Below are positions 25,468 through 34,025 of a stretch of 64,000 nt of DNA, in pieces (position 1 is the first letter of the stretch; every line of letters begins with the position of its first letter). The stretch is taken from the NCBI GenBank assembly GCA_934692485.1, contig CAKUTX010000002.1, positions 186,001 to 250,000 of the forward strand, written 5' to 3'. The notes under the pieces are model-generated. The model saw only the letters and a list, made by a program, of their open reading frames with translations, did no database searches and was not told where the DNA came from. The position numbers and the translations under genes are program-made. Source of the stretch: an uncultured Candidatus Melainabacteria bacterium. GTDB lineage: Bacteria; Cyanobacteriota; Vampirovibrionia; Gastranaerophilales; Gastranaerophilaceae.

Positions 25468-27793
25468 TGCGTACCTTTTTTATATCGTTAATTCTCATGT
25501 TTATTTTTTCGATATTTTCTTTTGTGAAATTATCAGTTGCCAGTTTTTTTGCCAGGTTATAATATGTTAAAGCGTTTGTGTAATCTTTTTGGTTATAGTA
25601 AAAATCGCCCAAAGCAACATTTGAAGATGCTATGTAAAAAGCTTCATTTAATTCGGTTGCACATATTTTAGCACGTTTTAAATAGTTGAGTGCTTTTGTA
25701 GGGGCTTTTATTGTAAAAATCTCAGCAAGTTTCATCGAAGAAATATATATTCCATTGTAATTTTGTGTTAATTCGTCTAATCTAAGGCTTTCAGACAAAT
25801 ATTTTACTGCTAAGTCAGACTTCCCGTTTTCATCAAAAATTGTTGCAAGATTTGCAAGAGTTGATGACAGATATTTATTAACCTGTGGGTCTTGAGATGT
25901 TTCAATACATTTTTTGTAATATTTGACAGCAGTTTCAATATCCCCTTCTTCATCACAATTTAAGGCATATTTGAAATATAATTCAGATAGAACTTCTTTT
26001 TCTATTCCAGATGTGTTTGTAGGTAAAACATCTTTTATGCTTTGTCCGGTTATGCTTGATAAAAGTAATTCGGATTTGATTTTCAGGTTCTGAGAAATGT
26101 TTTCTGAAATTATTTCTTTTAGAATTTTTTCTGCTTTATTTCTTTTGAACGTAATGTAATAAATATCAGCTATAGAGTATTTGCATTCATTAATTTTTTG
26201 GGTATCTCCTGCCGATATATAAAAATCTTCAGCTAATTCGTAATATTTTAAAGAATTAAACCAGTCTGATAATTTGTAAAAATTTTCACCCAATTTGGTA
26301 TAAAGAATAGGCAAAAATGTGTAAAAATCATCATCAGTATTCATTGTTAATGCTTTTTGCAAAATCATAATTGTTTTTTTGTAATCAAATTTTTGTTCTT
26401 CTTGTTTCGCAAGATTTAATAAGTTTACAAGAGATAGATTTTTAATTTCTTCATATGTTTTGTTGTTTTTATCGGCAATGTTTACGAAAGTATTAATAGA
26501 ATCTGCAATTTTATTCATAATTGCCATTTCATCTTCTTCAGAGTCAAAAACGAATGAAATCTTTTTTATTTGTTCCTCTTTTTCTTTTTTCGTCTGTGGG
26601 TGAATTTCTTCCGCAACTTTTTGTTCCATAAACAGAACTTCCGGTACTGGTTTTTGGGGAAGTGTCGGACGTTTAGGAATAAACAAACTATGATATTCTA
26701 TTTCCGTGCGCATTGTTTGTCTTGAAATTAACAAATCTCGTTCCAGCGGTTTGAGCGGAAGTTGAGTGTTATACAGCTCTACGCAACTTTTGTGTATTTT
26801 TATTGCGATATTGTCTGCGATTGAATTATTAGATATTTCTTTATAATAATCTTGAAGGTATATAAGTGAGCCTTCTCTGGTTATAACCAAATTGTCGATG
26901 AGGTATGACAGCCTGTCAGCATCATACAGGTTTAATGTTTTTAATAATGTAATATTCACAGGATGTCGCATTATTGTTAAAAAGCGGATTAAGTGGCCAC
27001 TTATCGGATCAACAAGCGAGAGAGCTTCTCTTAGAATAAAGTCGTTGAATGATAAAAAGCTTTTAGTATAACCGGATAAAAAATCTATCAAGTTGAGTTT
27101 TCGGATTTGCATAACTTTGATGGCTAATGTTGTATAAAAGAAATAACCTCTGGAATATTTGTATAATTCGTCAGAAAGCGGGCCAATTTGTTTAAAATTC
27201 GCAAATCTTAAATATTTTTCAAAAATTTCTTTACTTAATGCGGTTATTGCAATTCTGTCTGTGGTTGCCGGAAAATCATTATAATCGAATTTTCTTGAGA
27301 TTAAGATAATTTTAATTTTACCAAATTTTGCAATATGAGAAATAAAATCCAAAATCTCTTGTTTGTTGTTTTTTAACACTTGTTCAAAGGAGTTTAGCAC
27401 AATTATAATAGGTTTTTGTATAGAATCAAAATACGCATTTATTTTTTGCGTAAAATTTTCTGTCCGCGCTTTTGGAAATTGAATTACTCCCTGAGCAGTA
27501 AGTTTCTTGAAATTGTCAAAAAATTCTAATAAAATGTCGTCGAGTATTGTCGTTTCAAAACAATTGTATTTTAATTTAATAACATCTTCGTTTAGAAAAG
27601 ATAGAGCTTGATTGATAACAAGAATTTTGCCCGTTCCCATAAATCCGTTTACTAATAACAAAGGAGCAGGGGATTGGAAAAAGTTAAGGATTTTTTCTAT
27701 TTGAGGAAGATTATTCTCAATTAAAAACTGATTTATTCCAATGTCTTGTTTCTGTATTAATTTTTTGTCTATATCTTCACTAATAAATTCCAT
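25457..27793 (-). CDS. STAND-like ATPase with C-terminal TPR repeats
   Basis: This 778-residue protein has an N-terminal P-loop ATPase domain (Walker A in LLLVNGFMGTGKILVI near residues 45-60; Walker B-like PIIIVLNSFEQVL). A winged-helix-like middle region follows, then a C-terminal array of tetratricopeptide repeats (about 430-770: LGENFYKLSDWFNSLKYYEL, KYALNCDEEGDIETAVKYYK, ALGDFYYNQKDYTNALTYYN). This is the layout of signal-transduction ATPases that assemble on ligand binding. There is no DNA-binding or effector domain that I can name. It is cotranscribed with rsmG. Confidence 0.85.
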   Translation of the reverse strand: MEFISEDIDKKLIQKQDIGINQFLIENNLPQIEKILNFFQSPAPLLLVNGFMGTGKILVINQALSFLNEDVIKLKYNCFETTILDDILLEFFDNFKKLTAQGVIQFPKARTENFTQKINAYFDSIQKPIIIVLNSFEQVLKNNKQEILDFISHIAKFGKIKIILISRKFDYNDFPATTDRIAITALSKEIFEKYLRFANFKQIGPLSDELYKYSRGYFFYTTLAIKVMQIRKLNLIDFLSGYTKSFLSFNDFILREALSLVDPISGHLIRFLTIMRHPVNITLLKTLNLYDADRLSYLIDNLVITREGSLIYLQDYYKEISNNSIADNIAIKIHKSCVELYNTQLPLKPLERDLLISRQTMRTEIEYHSLFIPKRPTLPQKPVPEVLFMEQKVAEEIHPQTKKEKEEQIKKISFVFDSEEDEMAIMNKIADSINTFVNIADKNNKTYEEIKNLSLVNLLNLAKQEEQKFDYKKTIMILQKALTMNTDDDFYTFLPILYTKLGENFYKLSDWFNSLKYYELAEDFYISAGDTQKINECKYSIADIYYITFKRNKAEKILKEIISENISQNLKIKSELLLSSITGQSIKDVLPTNTSGIEKEVLSELYFKYALNCDEEGDIETAVKYYKKCIETSQDPQVNKYLSSTLANLATIFDENGKSDLAVKYLSESLRLDELTQNYNGIYISSMKLAEIFTIKAPTKALNYLKRAKICATELNEAFYIASSNVALGDFYYNQKDYTNALTYYNLAKKLATDNFTKENIEKINMRINDIKKVRNEK

Positions 27794-27822
27794 AAAGCTA
27801 TATTAATTGATTTTTTCAAATT

Positions 27823-27850
27823 TTGCAAATCAAAATTTTTATAGTACAAT
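27823..27850 (+). promoter_or_regulatory. Promoter for the envelope operon
   Basis: TTGCAA (27823-27828), a 16-base spacer, and TACAAT (27845-27850), 29 bases before the small open frame at 27880. It lies between divergent genes. Confidence 0.6.
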
Positions 27851-27879
27851 TTTGTTATAACAGATATAAGGGGATAAAA

Positions 27880-27984
27880 ATGGAATTTTTCAGAAAACAT
27901 CAAAGGATTATAGTTGCAATCATAGGTGTAACCTTCATTGCGTGGACTGTTGGTTTAATGTTGTTACCTCTTATGGTTAAATAG
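27880..27984 (+). CDS. Small membrane protein, 34 residues
   Basis: AAGGGG lies 5 bases before the ATG and a promoter is upstream. The product has a charged N-terminus (MEFFRKHQRI) and one hydrophobic helix (IVAIIGVTFIAWTVGLMLL). The stop is 2 bases before the next ATG, so it is coupled to the LytM peptidase gene. The N-terminus resembles the anchor segment of SurA/PpiD-type chaperones, so it could be a truncated relic or a genuine small regulator. Too short to assign a family. Confidence 0.6.
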   Translation: MEFFRKHQRIIVAIIGVTFIAWTVGLMLLPLMVK

Positions 27985-27986
27985 TT

Positions 27987-29099
27987 ATGAAAAAAATAAT
28001 AAAAAAAATATTCATATGTTTTGTTGCGTTGCTTATTGCAAATGCTGGTGTTGAGGCAAATCAGTTGAAAACTATTCAACATAAGCAACGTGTTGCGCAT
28101 GAAAAAGTTAAGCGTTTGAAAGTATTAGAACACTTAGAAAAAAATAAGCTTTATAAAAATCAACAAAAACTTGAACAAGCTTCTACAAATCTGACTTTGT
28201 CAAAAAATCAGTATTCAAATTTGGAATCTCAACTGGCTCAGATGGAAGTCAATCTCGCTCAGTCGGTTGCAGAGTTTAATAAAGCTAATTTGGATATGCG
28301 TAAAAGAATTCGTCAGGTTTATAAAAATCAAAGAACAGGCATGTTTCAGTTGATAATTACCGCTAAGGACTTGAATTCTTTGCTTGATGTTGTTTATTTT
28401 GAAAAAATTGTCTTAAAGAAAGATTATGCAAGAATAACGGCAATGAGGGCAAAGTCACAAAAAATTGCAGCAATGAAACGAGATATTGAAAATAGAAAGC
28501 TTTTACTTGCTCAATCAATTCAAGAAATAAATTCTCAACAAAAATACATAAAAAATGCTATCGCTTTAAATCAAAGTACGATAAATAAACTTAAAACAGA
28601 TAGAAAAACTTATGAAAAAGCTGAAAGAGACCTCGCAAGACAATCTGCAAGTATTCAAAGTATGATTGCAAGAAATAGGGGATCTTCATCTGTAAAAATA
28701 ACCTCAACAGGTTTTATGCGACCAATTGGTGGTAGGATTACATCTCCGTTTGGCTGGAGAACTCATCCTATATTTAATAGTAGAACTTTTCATTCCGGTG
28801 TTGATATTGCAGGACCAAATCATGGTAGTATTCATGCTTCAAATTCAGGAAAAGTTATTTATGCCGGATGGTACGGTGGTTATGGAAAAGTTGTGATATT
28901 AGACCATGGGGTTGTTAATGGGAAGCCTACAACAACTTTGTATGCGCATATGTCGTCAATAAAAGTCGGACTAGGTCAATTCGTTAATAAGGGAGATGTC
29001 GTTGGGTATGAAGGTACAACTGGCTACAGTACTGGACCTCATGTCCACTTCGAAGTTAGAATAAACGGAAAACCAAATAATCCGTTAAATTATATATAA
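27987..29099 (+). CDS. M23/LytM murein hydrolase activator (EnvC-like)
   Basis: This 370-residue exported protein has a signal-type helix at residues 6-23 and a long coiled coil (about 25-230), followed by a LytM/M23 domain (about 250-370). Metal ligands are intact: HSGVDIAG (H-x-x-x-D) and HVHFEVRING (H-x-H), with ITSPFGWRTHPI typical of the family. It may be an active endopeptidase or an EnvC-type activator of amidases in cell separation. The coiled coil favours the EnvC/CwlO-like layout. It starts 2 bases after the small membrane protein and is followed by the LptD-like gene. Confidence 0.9.
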   Translation: MKKIIKKIFICFVALLIANAGVEANQLKTIQHKQRVAHEKVKRLKVLEHLEKNKLYKNQQKLEQASTNLTLSKNQYSNLESQLAQMEVNLAQSVAEFNKANLDMRKRIRQVYKNQRTGMFQLIITAKDLNSLLDVVYFEKIVLKKDYARITAMRAKSQKIAAMKRDIENRKLLLAQSIQEINSQQKYIKNAIALNQSTINKLKTDRKTYEKAERDLARQSASIQSMIARNRGSSSVKITSTGFMRPIGGRITSPFGWRTHPIFNSRTFHSGVDIAGPNHGSIHASNSGKVIYAGWYGGYGKVVILDHGVVNGKPTTTLYAHMSSIKVGLGQFVNKGDVVGYEGTTGYSTGPHVHFEVRINGKPNNPLNYI

Positions 29100-29109
29100 A
29101 GGTAAAAAA

Positions 29110-31338
29110 TTGAAAAAATATATTTTAATAACAGCTTTAATATTGTCAGTAGTGGCACAGTCGGCCCAAGCTTCAGAAACGATAAAAAGTTCTGATACAT
29201 TGGAAAAACTTTTTAATGAAAATTTTTATGAAGGTCCGTCATCTCTTGCGACACCGAAAGTTACACTTGTTGAAGGAAGTACCGCTAAGCCTATTTCAGG
29301 GATGCCTTTGTTCAAAAGAGCGCGTATAAAAATTACAAACCATTTAAGAGAAAGAGATTATAAAAAGACTCTTGAGCTTATTGAAAAAGAAAAACAAGAA
29401 CAAGCTAAATTGGAAGCTGAAGAAAATTTAAAAATAGATAAAGAGTTAAAGTTGAATTTTTCAGATCCAGTAAAAGACGGCGAAAAATCTGTTAAATCGG
29501 AAAAGAAAAAGGATAAAGAAGAAAGCATTAAATCGGAAGCCTCTGAAAATACCCTAGAACTTAAAGGCGGAGTAAAGGAAAAAGTTACTCAAAATGATGC
29601 GGTTTTGGATGCTGATAATGTTGATTATGATAGCAAAACAATGGAAATTGTTGCGACTGGTTCGCCTGTTTTATCTTTTCCTCCACAGGGAGTTACGATA
29701 AAGGCGGATGTAATTCGTTACAACAGAGTTTCAAATCTTGTTAAAGCTAAAGGTAATGTTGAAGTAATTCGAGATGGAAACACTATATACGGTGATTTTA
29801 TGCAAATTGATATGAACGAAGAAACATCGTTTATGGACAATATGCATTCCAAAATGGCAATGGTTGCGATTAACGCAAGAAAAGCCGACATGGTTGATGA
29901 TAAAATAATTTTGCATAATGGAAAAATTGAGTCGCAAGATTCTCATTATCTAAATGTGAGAACTCAGATGATTGGCGGTTATGATGTTAATAGTATGCTC
30001 CTAAGAGATGAGGACAAATCTTCTATTTCTGACAATATTGGGAGTACGCCTGTTAATATAAAAACCAGAGATTTAATTGTTGACGCAAAGAAAAATCATG
30101 ATGTCGTAACTTTAAAAAAAGCTCAAATAAAGTATGGTGATACAAATTTATTCAACATTCCTTCAATGACTTTTCATACTAATAAAAGACACGATATATT
30201 TGAAGCTAATTACCCTGAATTCGGTTCTCGAAGCAGATTGGGAATGTTTATAGGACCTGGTTTTGTGTTTGATACTCCTTTGCAAGAAGGGTCTACCGTA
30301 AAACTATTGCCTATATTAAATAATAGTAGTGGAATTGGTTTTGGCGGAATGTTGAAGTATAGAAGCTCAACAAACTACACAGATTTAGGATATGGTTCAT
30401 CTTCAGATGTATTTGTAATGTTTGGTAAACAACAATTGGATGATAAATTGTTCTTGCAATATGGTGTAAATTCATATATGGATGAATGGTTTATGGGACC
30501 AGCCATGCCAAAATATACAGCTGAATTGGTTTACAAAGATCAATGTGAAATTCCTTCAGCAATTGCAAAAGATTATAACACACAGTTTAGACATCGGTTT
30601 AGTTTTGGTTATATGCAAAACAATGAAGTTAACAGAAGTACAGAAAATATTGCAGCCAACAACATTGGTACAACAAGAACTAAATATATGGCGGAAATTA
30701 CTCAACCGTTATACCGATATACAGATAGAGAAAATTTGAAGTTTTTAGATTTAGCACTCGTAATGCAGGGTAGTGCCGCTTTATATGGAACAGGTGATAC
30801 TCAGTTTATTGGTAGAATTGGTCCAAGACTTCATACTCAGTATAAAAGATGGATGCAAGATGTCGGGTTTTTTGCATCGGCTTATCAAGATGGAACTCCT
30901 ATGCAAATGTATGATATATACAGATACGGGCATGCAAATTTTTACTTGAGAGAAGCTTTTCGTTTAAACAAGTATTTAACAGTTGCTTGGTCTGGGTATG
31001 TTAATGTTACAAATGATGCTCCAAGTGGGAATTTGTTCCAAGAAAATTCTTTTATTATAGCAGTCGGACCTGATGATTTGAAGTTTAATTTCGGTTATGA
31101 CTTTATAAGGGAAAGAACATATTTTGGTATAGTTGTTGCTATGGATACAAAAGGTTCGTCTATAGAATATCAAAAAATGGAGATAAAACATCCTGACAGG
31201 CTTGCTAAAAAAGATAAGGATCCTGAGTTAAAAGTTTTTGACGTAGAAAACAACGGTACTGACAATCAAGCAGTTGTGAAAAAAATGATGTATGCAGAAG
31301 TTATTGATATTGAAGATCCAGATAGAGAGCAAATTTAG
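29110..31338 (+). CDS. lptD: LptD-like outer-membrane LPS assembly protein
   Basis: This 742-residue protein starts with TTG (AAAGG 7 bases upstream), and the signal peptide begins MKKYILITALILSVVAQSAQ. A Lys/Glu-rich linker (about 80-160) precedes an OstA/LptA-like beta-jellyroll (DADNVDYDSKTMEIVATGSP, IRYNRVSNLVKAKGNVEVI). After that comes a beta-barrel-like region up to about 700 with alternating aromatic strands. LptD is the outer-membrane translocon for LPS. The C-terminus is truncated or divergent relative to the proteobacterial protein, and no conserved Cys pairs are seen. The following lipid A genes lpxI and lpxB support the assignment. The sequence is divergent, so LptD is the best, not certain, name. 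Confidence 0.7.
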   Translation: MKKYILITALILSVVAQSAQASETIKSSDTLEKLFNENFYEGPSSLATPKVTLVEGSTAKPISGMPLFKRARIKITNHLRERDYKKTLELIEKEKQEQAKLEAEENLKIDKELKLNFSDPVKDGEKSVKSEKKKDKEESIKSEASENTLELKGGVKEKVTQNDAVLDADNVDYDSKTMEIVATGSPVLSFPPQGVTIKADVIRYNRVSNLVKAKGNVEVIRDGNTIYGDFMQIDMNEETSFMDNMHSKMAMVAINARKADMVDDKIILHNGKIESQDSHYLNVRTQMIGGYDVNSMLLRDEDKSSISDNIGSTPVNIKTRDLIVDAKKNHDVVTLKKAQIKYGDTNLFNIPSMTFHTNKRHDIFEANYPEFGSRSRLGMFIGPGFVFDTPLQEGSTVKLLPILNNSSGIGFGGMLKYRSSTNYTDLGYGSSSDVFVMFGKQQLDDKLFLQYGVNSYMDEWFMGPAMPKYTAELVYKDQCEIPSAIAKDYNTQFRHRFSFGYMQNNEVNRSTENIAANNIGTTRTKYMAEITQPLYRYTDRENLKFLDLALVMQGSAALYGTGDTQFIGRIGPRLHTQYKRWMQDVGFFASAYQDGTPMQMYDIYRYGHANFYLREAFRLNKYLTVAWSGYVNVTNDAPSGNLFQENSFIIAVGPDDLKFNFGYDFIRERTYFGIVVAMDTKGSSIEYQKMEIKHPDRLAKKDKDPELKVFDVENNGTDNQAVVKKMMYAEVIDIEDPDREQI

Positions 31339-31965
31339 ATGAATAAATTAAAAGAATTAAAAAATGAATTGATAGAATATGGAAAACTTGCGGGTGTAAA
31401 AAATTACACTCCAGGATATTCTGGCAATTTTTCCGCAAGATATGGGGATGAAATTCTCATTACTTCTTCTGGATCCTCAAACGGGTATTTGGATGAAGAT
31501 GAGCTTGTTCTCATAAATTTTGAGGGAAAACTCGTTGATGGTAATAAAAAACCATCGTCTGAAAAAATGTTGCACGTTGAGTTTTATAAACAAAGACCTG
31601 ATGTGAATTATATAATTCATGTACATTCGCCGTTTTTGAGTTCTTTTGCGTGTTGCCATCTTTCTTTAGATGAACCGATTATGGCAGAAAATGTTTTTTA
31701 TTTCGGCCAAATTCCGCTTGCGGAGTATGGTTTGCCAGGGTCAATGGATTTGGTTGAAAAAACAGCGAAGTATTTTAAAGATTTTGATGCTGTGCTGATG
31801 GCTAATCATGGTTTTATCGTAGGAGATAAAACAATAAAAGACGCATTTTTAAAATTGGAATTAGCAGAAAGCTATGCTCAAGTTGTGCTGAATACAAAAT
31901 TGTTGGGCGGAGCTGTTTTGTTAAGTGATAAGCAGGTTGCGGAGATTAATTCTCTAAAAAAATAA
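31339..31965 (+). CDS. Class II aldolase/adducin family protein
   Basis: This 208-residue protein is of the fuculose-1-phosphate aldolase / ribulose-5-phosphate 4-epimerase fold. Motifs are GYSGNFSARYGDEILITSSG (phosphate binding), HVHSPFLSSFACC (the zinc His pair) and MANHGFIVGDKTIKDAF (third His). The substrate cannot be read. L-fuculose phosphate and methylthioribulose phosphate enzymes share these motifs. Its ATG follows the lptD stop directly, so the two are coupled, although an aldolase in an LPS operon is unexpected. Confidence 0.85.
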   Translation: MNKLKELKNELIEYGKLAGVKNYTPGYSGNFSARYGDEILITSSGSSNGYLDEDELVLINFEGKLVDGNKKPSSEKMLHVEFYKQRPDVNYIIHVHSPFLSSFACCHLSLDEPIMAENVFYFGQIPLAEYGLPGSMDLVEKTAKYFKDFDAVLMANHGFIVGDKTIKDAFLKLELAESYAQVVLNTKLLGGAVLLSDKQVAEINSLKK

Positions 31966-32011
31966 TTGTGTTATAATTTAATAAAGAATTAAGTAGAAGA
32001 GGAAAATAAAA

Positions 32012-32827
32012 GTGTCAATAATGTTAGAAAATAAACAGGGCTTAATCGCAGGAGATGGAATTCTCCCTGTAGAAATGGCTCGTCACGCAAAAGAAAACGG
32101 CTTTGAGGTTGTTTGTATTTCTCTTGCAAATGATAATGTAAAAGAGTTAAAAAAGTATTGTTCTAAAGTTTATTCTTGCCACCCTGGAGAGATGACTAGG
32201 ATTGAGAAAATATTTGTTGAGGAAGAAATTAAACAAGTTACTTTTTTAGGAAAAGTCCATAAAAGAGTTCTTTTGCAGCTTCATAAATTCGATTCAAGAG
32301 CTATAGAAATTTTGAAATCTGTAAAAAGATTGAATGATGATGAAGTAATGCTTTTGATAGTAAAAGAGTTTGAAAAACACAATATAACTGTTTTAGACCA
32401 AACTATTTTTATTAAAAATTTGATGATTTCGTCAGGAGTTCTTGGAAAACTTAAGCCGACTGAAAAACAAATGGAAGATGTTAATTATGGTTTTTGGTTA
32501 GCTAAGGAGATGGGAAAAGTCGATGTTGGTCAGTCTGTTGTGATTAAGGATAAAATGATTATGGCAGTTGAGGCTATTGAAGGTACTGATATGTGTATCA
32601 GACGTGGAGCAAAGTTGGCAAAGAAAAATGCTGTTGTTGTAAAGGTTTCGAAACCATTCCAAGACAAGAGGTTTGATATTCCTGCAATCGGCTTGAGAAC
32701 CCTAAAAACAATGAGAAAATATCGTGCTGATTTGATAGCTGTAGAAGCAAATGAAACGATTATCGTTGACCAAGAAAAAGTTATAGAATACGCTGACAGG
32801 CATGGTATTGTAGTAATGGCAGTATAA
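32012..32827 (+). CDS. lpxI: UDP-2,3-diacylglucosamine pyrophosphatase LpxI
   Basis: This enzyme cleaves UDP-2,3-diacyl-GlcN to lipid X in lipid A synthesis. LpxI is the alternative to LpxH and is found in alpha-proteobacteria and cyanobacterial relatives. The 271-residue protein shows the N-terminal GLIAGDGILPVEMARHAKENG and the C-terminal VEAIEGTDMCIRRGAKLA plus KPFQDKRFDIPAIGLRTL blocks of the DUF1009/LpxI family. The GTG start has GAGG 9 bases upstream. An ATG at 32021 is an alternative. It sits 8 bases before lpxB, the next enzyme of the pathway. Confidence 0.93.
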   Translation: MSIMLENKQGLIAGDGILPVEMARHAKENGFEVVCISLANDNVKELKKYCSKVYSCHPGEMTRIEKIFVEEEIKQVTFLGKVHKRVLLQLHKFDSRAIEILKSVKRLNDDEVMLLIVKEFEKHNITVLDQTIFIKNLMISSGVLGKLKPTEKQMEDVNYGFWLAKEMGKVDVGQSVVIKDKMIMAVEAIEGTDMCIRRGAKLAKKNAVVVKVSKPFQDKRFDIPAIGLRTLKTMRKYRADLIAVEANETIIVDQEKVIEYADRHGIVVMAV

Positions 32828-32835
32828 GTATAATT

Positions 32836-33960
32836 ATGAAAAAAGTTTTTATTATAACAGGTGAATATTCAGGAGACATTCATGCTTCCCACGTCGCACA
32901 AGCTTTGTATGCTCAAAATTCAGACATTGTAATTGAAGGTGTTGGTGGCGAGAATTTGAAAAATGCTGGAGTTAAATTGTTTTCTGACCAGAAAAAAATG
33001 GGCGCTGTTGGACTTACACCAAAAATTATTACAGAGCATTTCATCTTAGGGAAGAAAATTGTTGATTATTTAACAAAAGAATTCAAGCCTGATGCTGTTT
33101 TGTTAATTGATTATGGTGTATTTAACCTGAATATTTCAAAATTTTTGAAACGTGCTGGAATAAAAACGTTTTACTATATTCCTCCACAAGTTTGGGCAAG
33201 CAGAAAATGGCGAATTAATACAATTAAGAAAAATATTGATGAAGTCTTATGTATTTTTCCATTTGAAAAAGAAATGTACGAAAATTATGGTATAAAAACT
33301 CATTATTGCGGTCATCCGTTAGTTTCTCAATTGGCCTTAAAAGCAGATAAAGAAGAATTTTTTGAAAAACATGGTTTTGATAAAAATAAAAAACTTGTAT
33401 CTATTTTCCCAGGTTCAAGAGAGTTTGAACTAAAGTATTTAATGAATGTGTTTTTAAAAACAGCAAAAAATTTGCAACAAAAACATCCAGATTTGCAATT
33501 TTGTATTTCGCATGCGCCGAATTTGTCAGATAAAGTTTATAATAAGTATTTAAAGAATAGCCCTTTCCCAGTGATAAAAGGTGAAAACCAAGCATTGTTG
33601 AGCGTTTCTGATGCTTTGATTTTAGCTTCTGGTACCGTTGCTTTAGAAGCTTGTTTATATCAAACTCCTATGATTATTGCATATCGCGGACCGTGGTTGT
33701 ATTATTTGATTTATTTATTGGTAAGATGTATTAAACGTGTATCTTTACCTAATATTATTGCAGATAAATCAATAGTTCCTGAGATTATACAGGGAAAAGT
33801 TGGCATAAATAATATTTCCTATGAAATTGAAAAATTGCTGTTTGATGAAAAATACAGGGCTGAAAATATAAGAGAACTTGGTGATGTTAAAGCGTTGCTG
33901 TCAGACAAAATTTCTTCTCAAGAGGCCGCGAATGAAATAACTTCTGTATTAAACACTTAA
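32836..33960 (+). CDS. lpxB: Lipid-A-disaccharide synthase
   Basis: This 374-residue GT19 glycosyltransferase joins lipid X and UDP-2,3-diacylglucosamine. Diagnostic segments: ITGEYSGDIHASHVAQAL, EGVGGENLKNAGVKLF, YYIPPQVWASRKWRI, CIFPFEKEMYENYGIKTHYC, GHPL, SIFPGSREFELKYLM and ASGTVALEACLYQTPMIIAY. It is directly downstream of lpxI. It completes the evidence that this lineage makes lipid A. Confidence 0.96.
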   Translation: MKKVFIITGEYSGDIHASHVAQALYAQNSDIVIEGVGGENLKNAGVKLFSDQKKMGAVGLTPKIITEHFILGKKIVDYLTKEFKPDAVLLIDYGVFNLNISKFLKRAGIKTFYYIPPQVWASRKWRINTIKKNIDEVLCIFPFEKEMYENYGIKTHYCGHPLVSQLALKADKEEFFEKHGFDKNKKLVSIFPGSREFELKYLMNVFLKTAKNLQQKHPDLQFCISHAPNLSDKVYNKYLKNSPFPVIKGENQALLSVSDALILASGTVALEACLYQTPMIIAYRGPWLYYLIYLLVRCIKRVSLPNIIADKSIVPEIIQGKVGINNISYEIEKLLFDEKYRAENIRELGDVKALLSDKISSQEAANEITSVLNT

Positions 33961-34025
33961 TAATTCTTTATAAAATAACAATGTTTTTCTGTAAATTGTT
34001 TTTTATATATATAAGGTAGATTATT

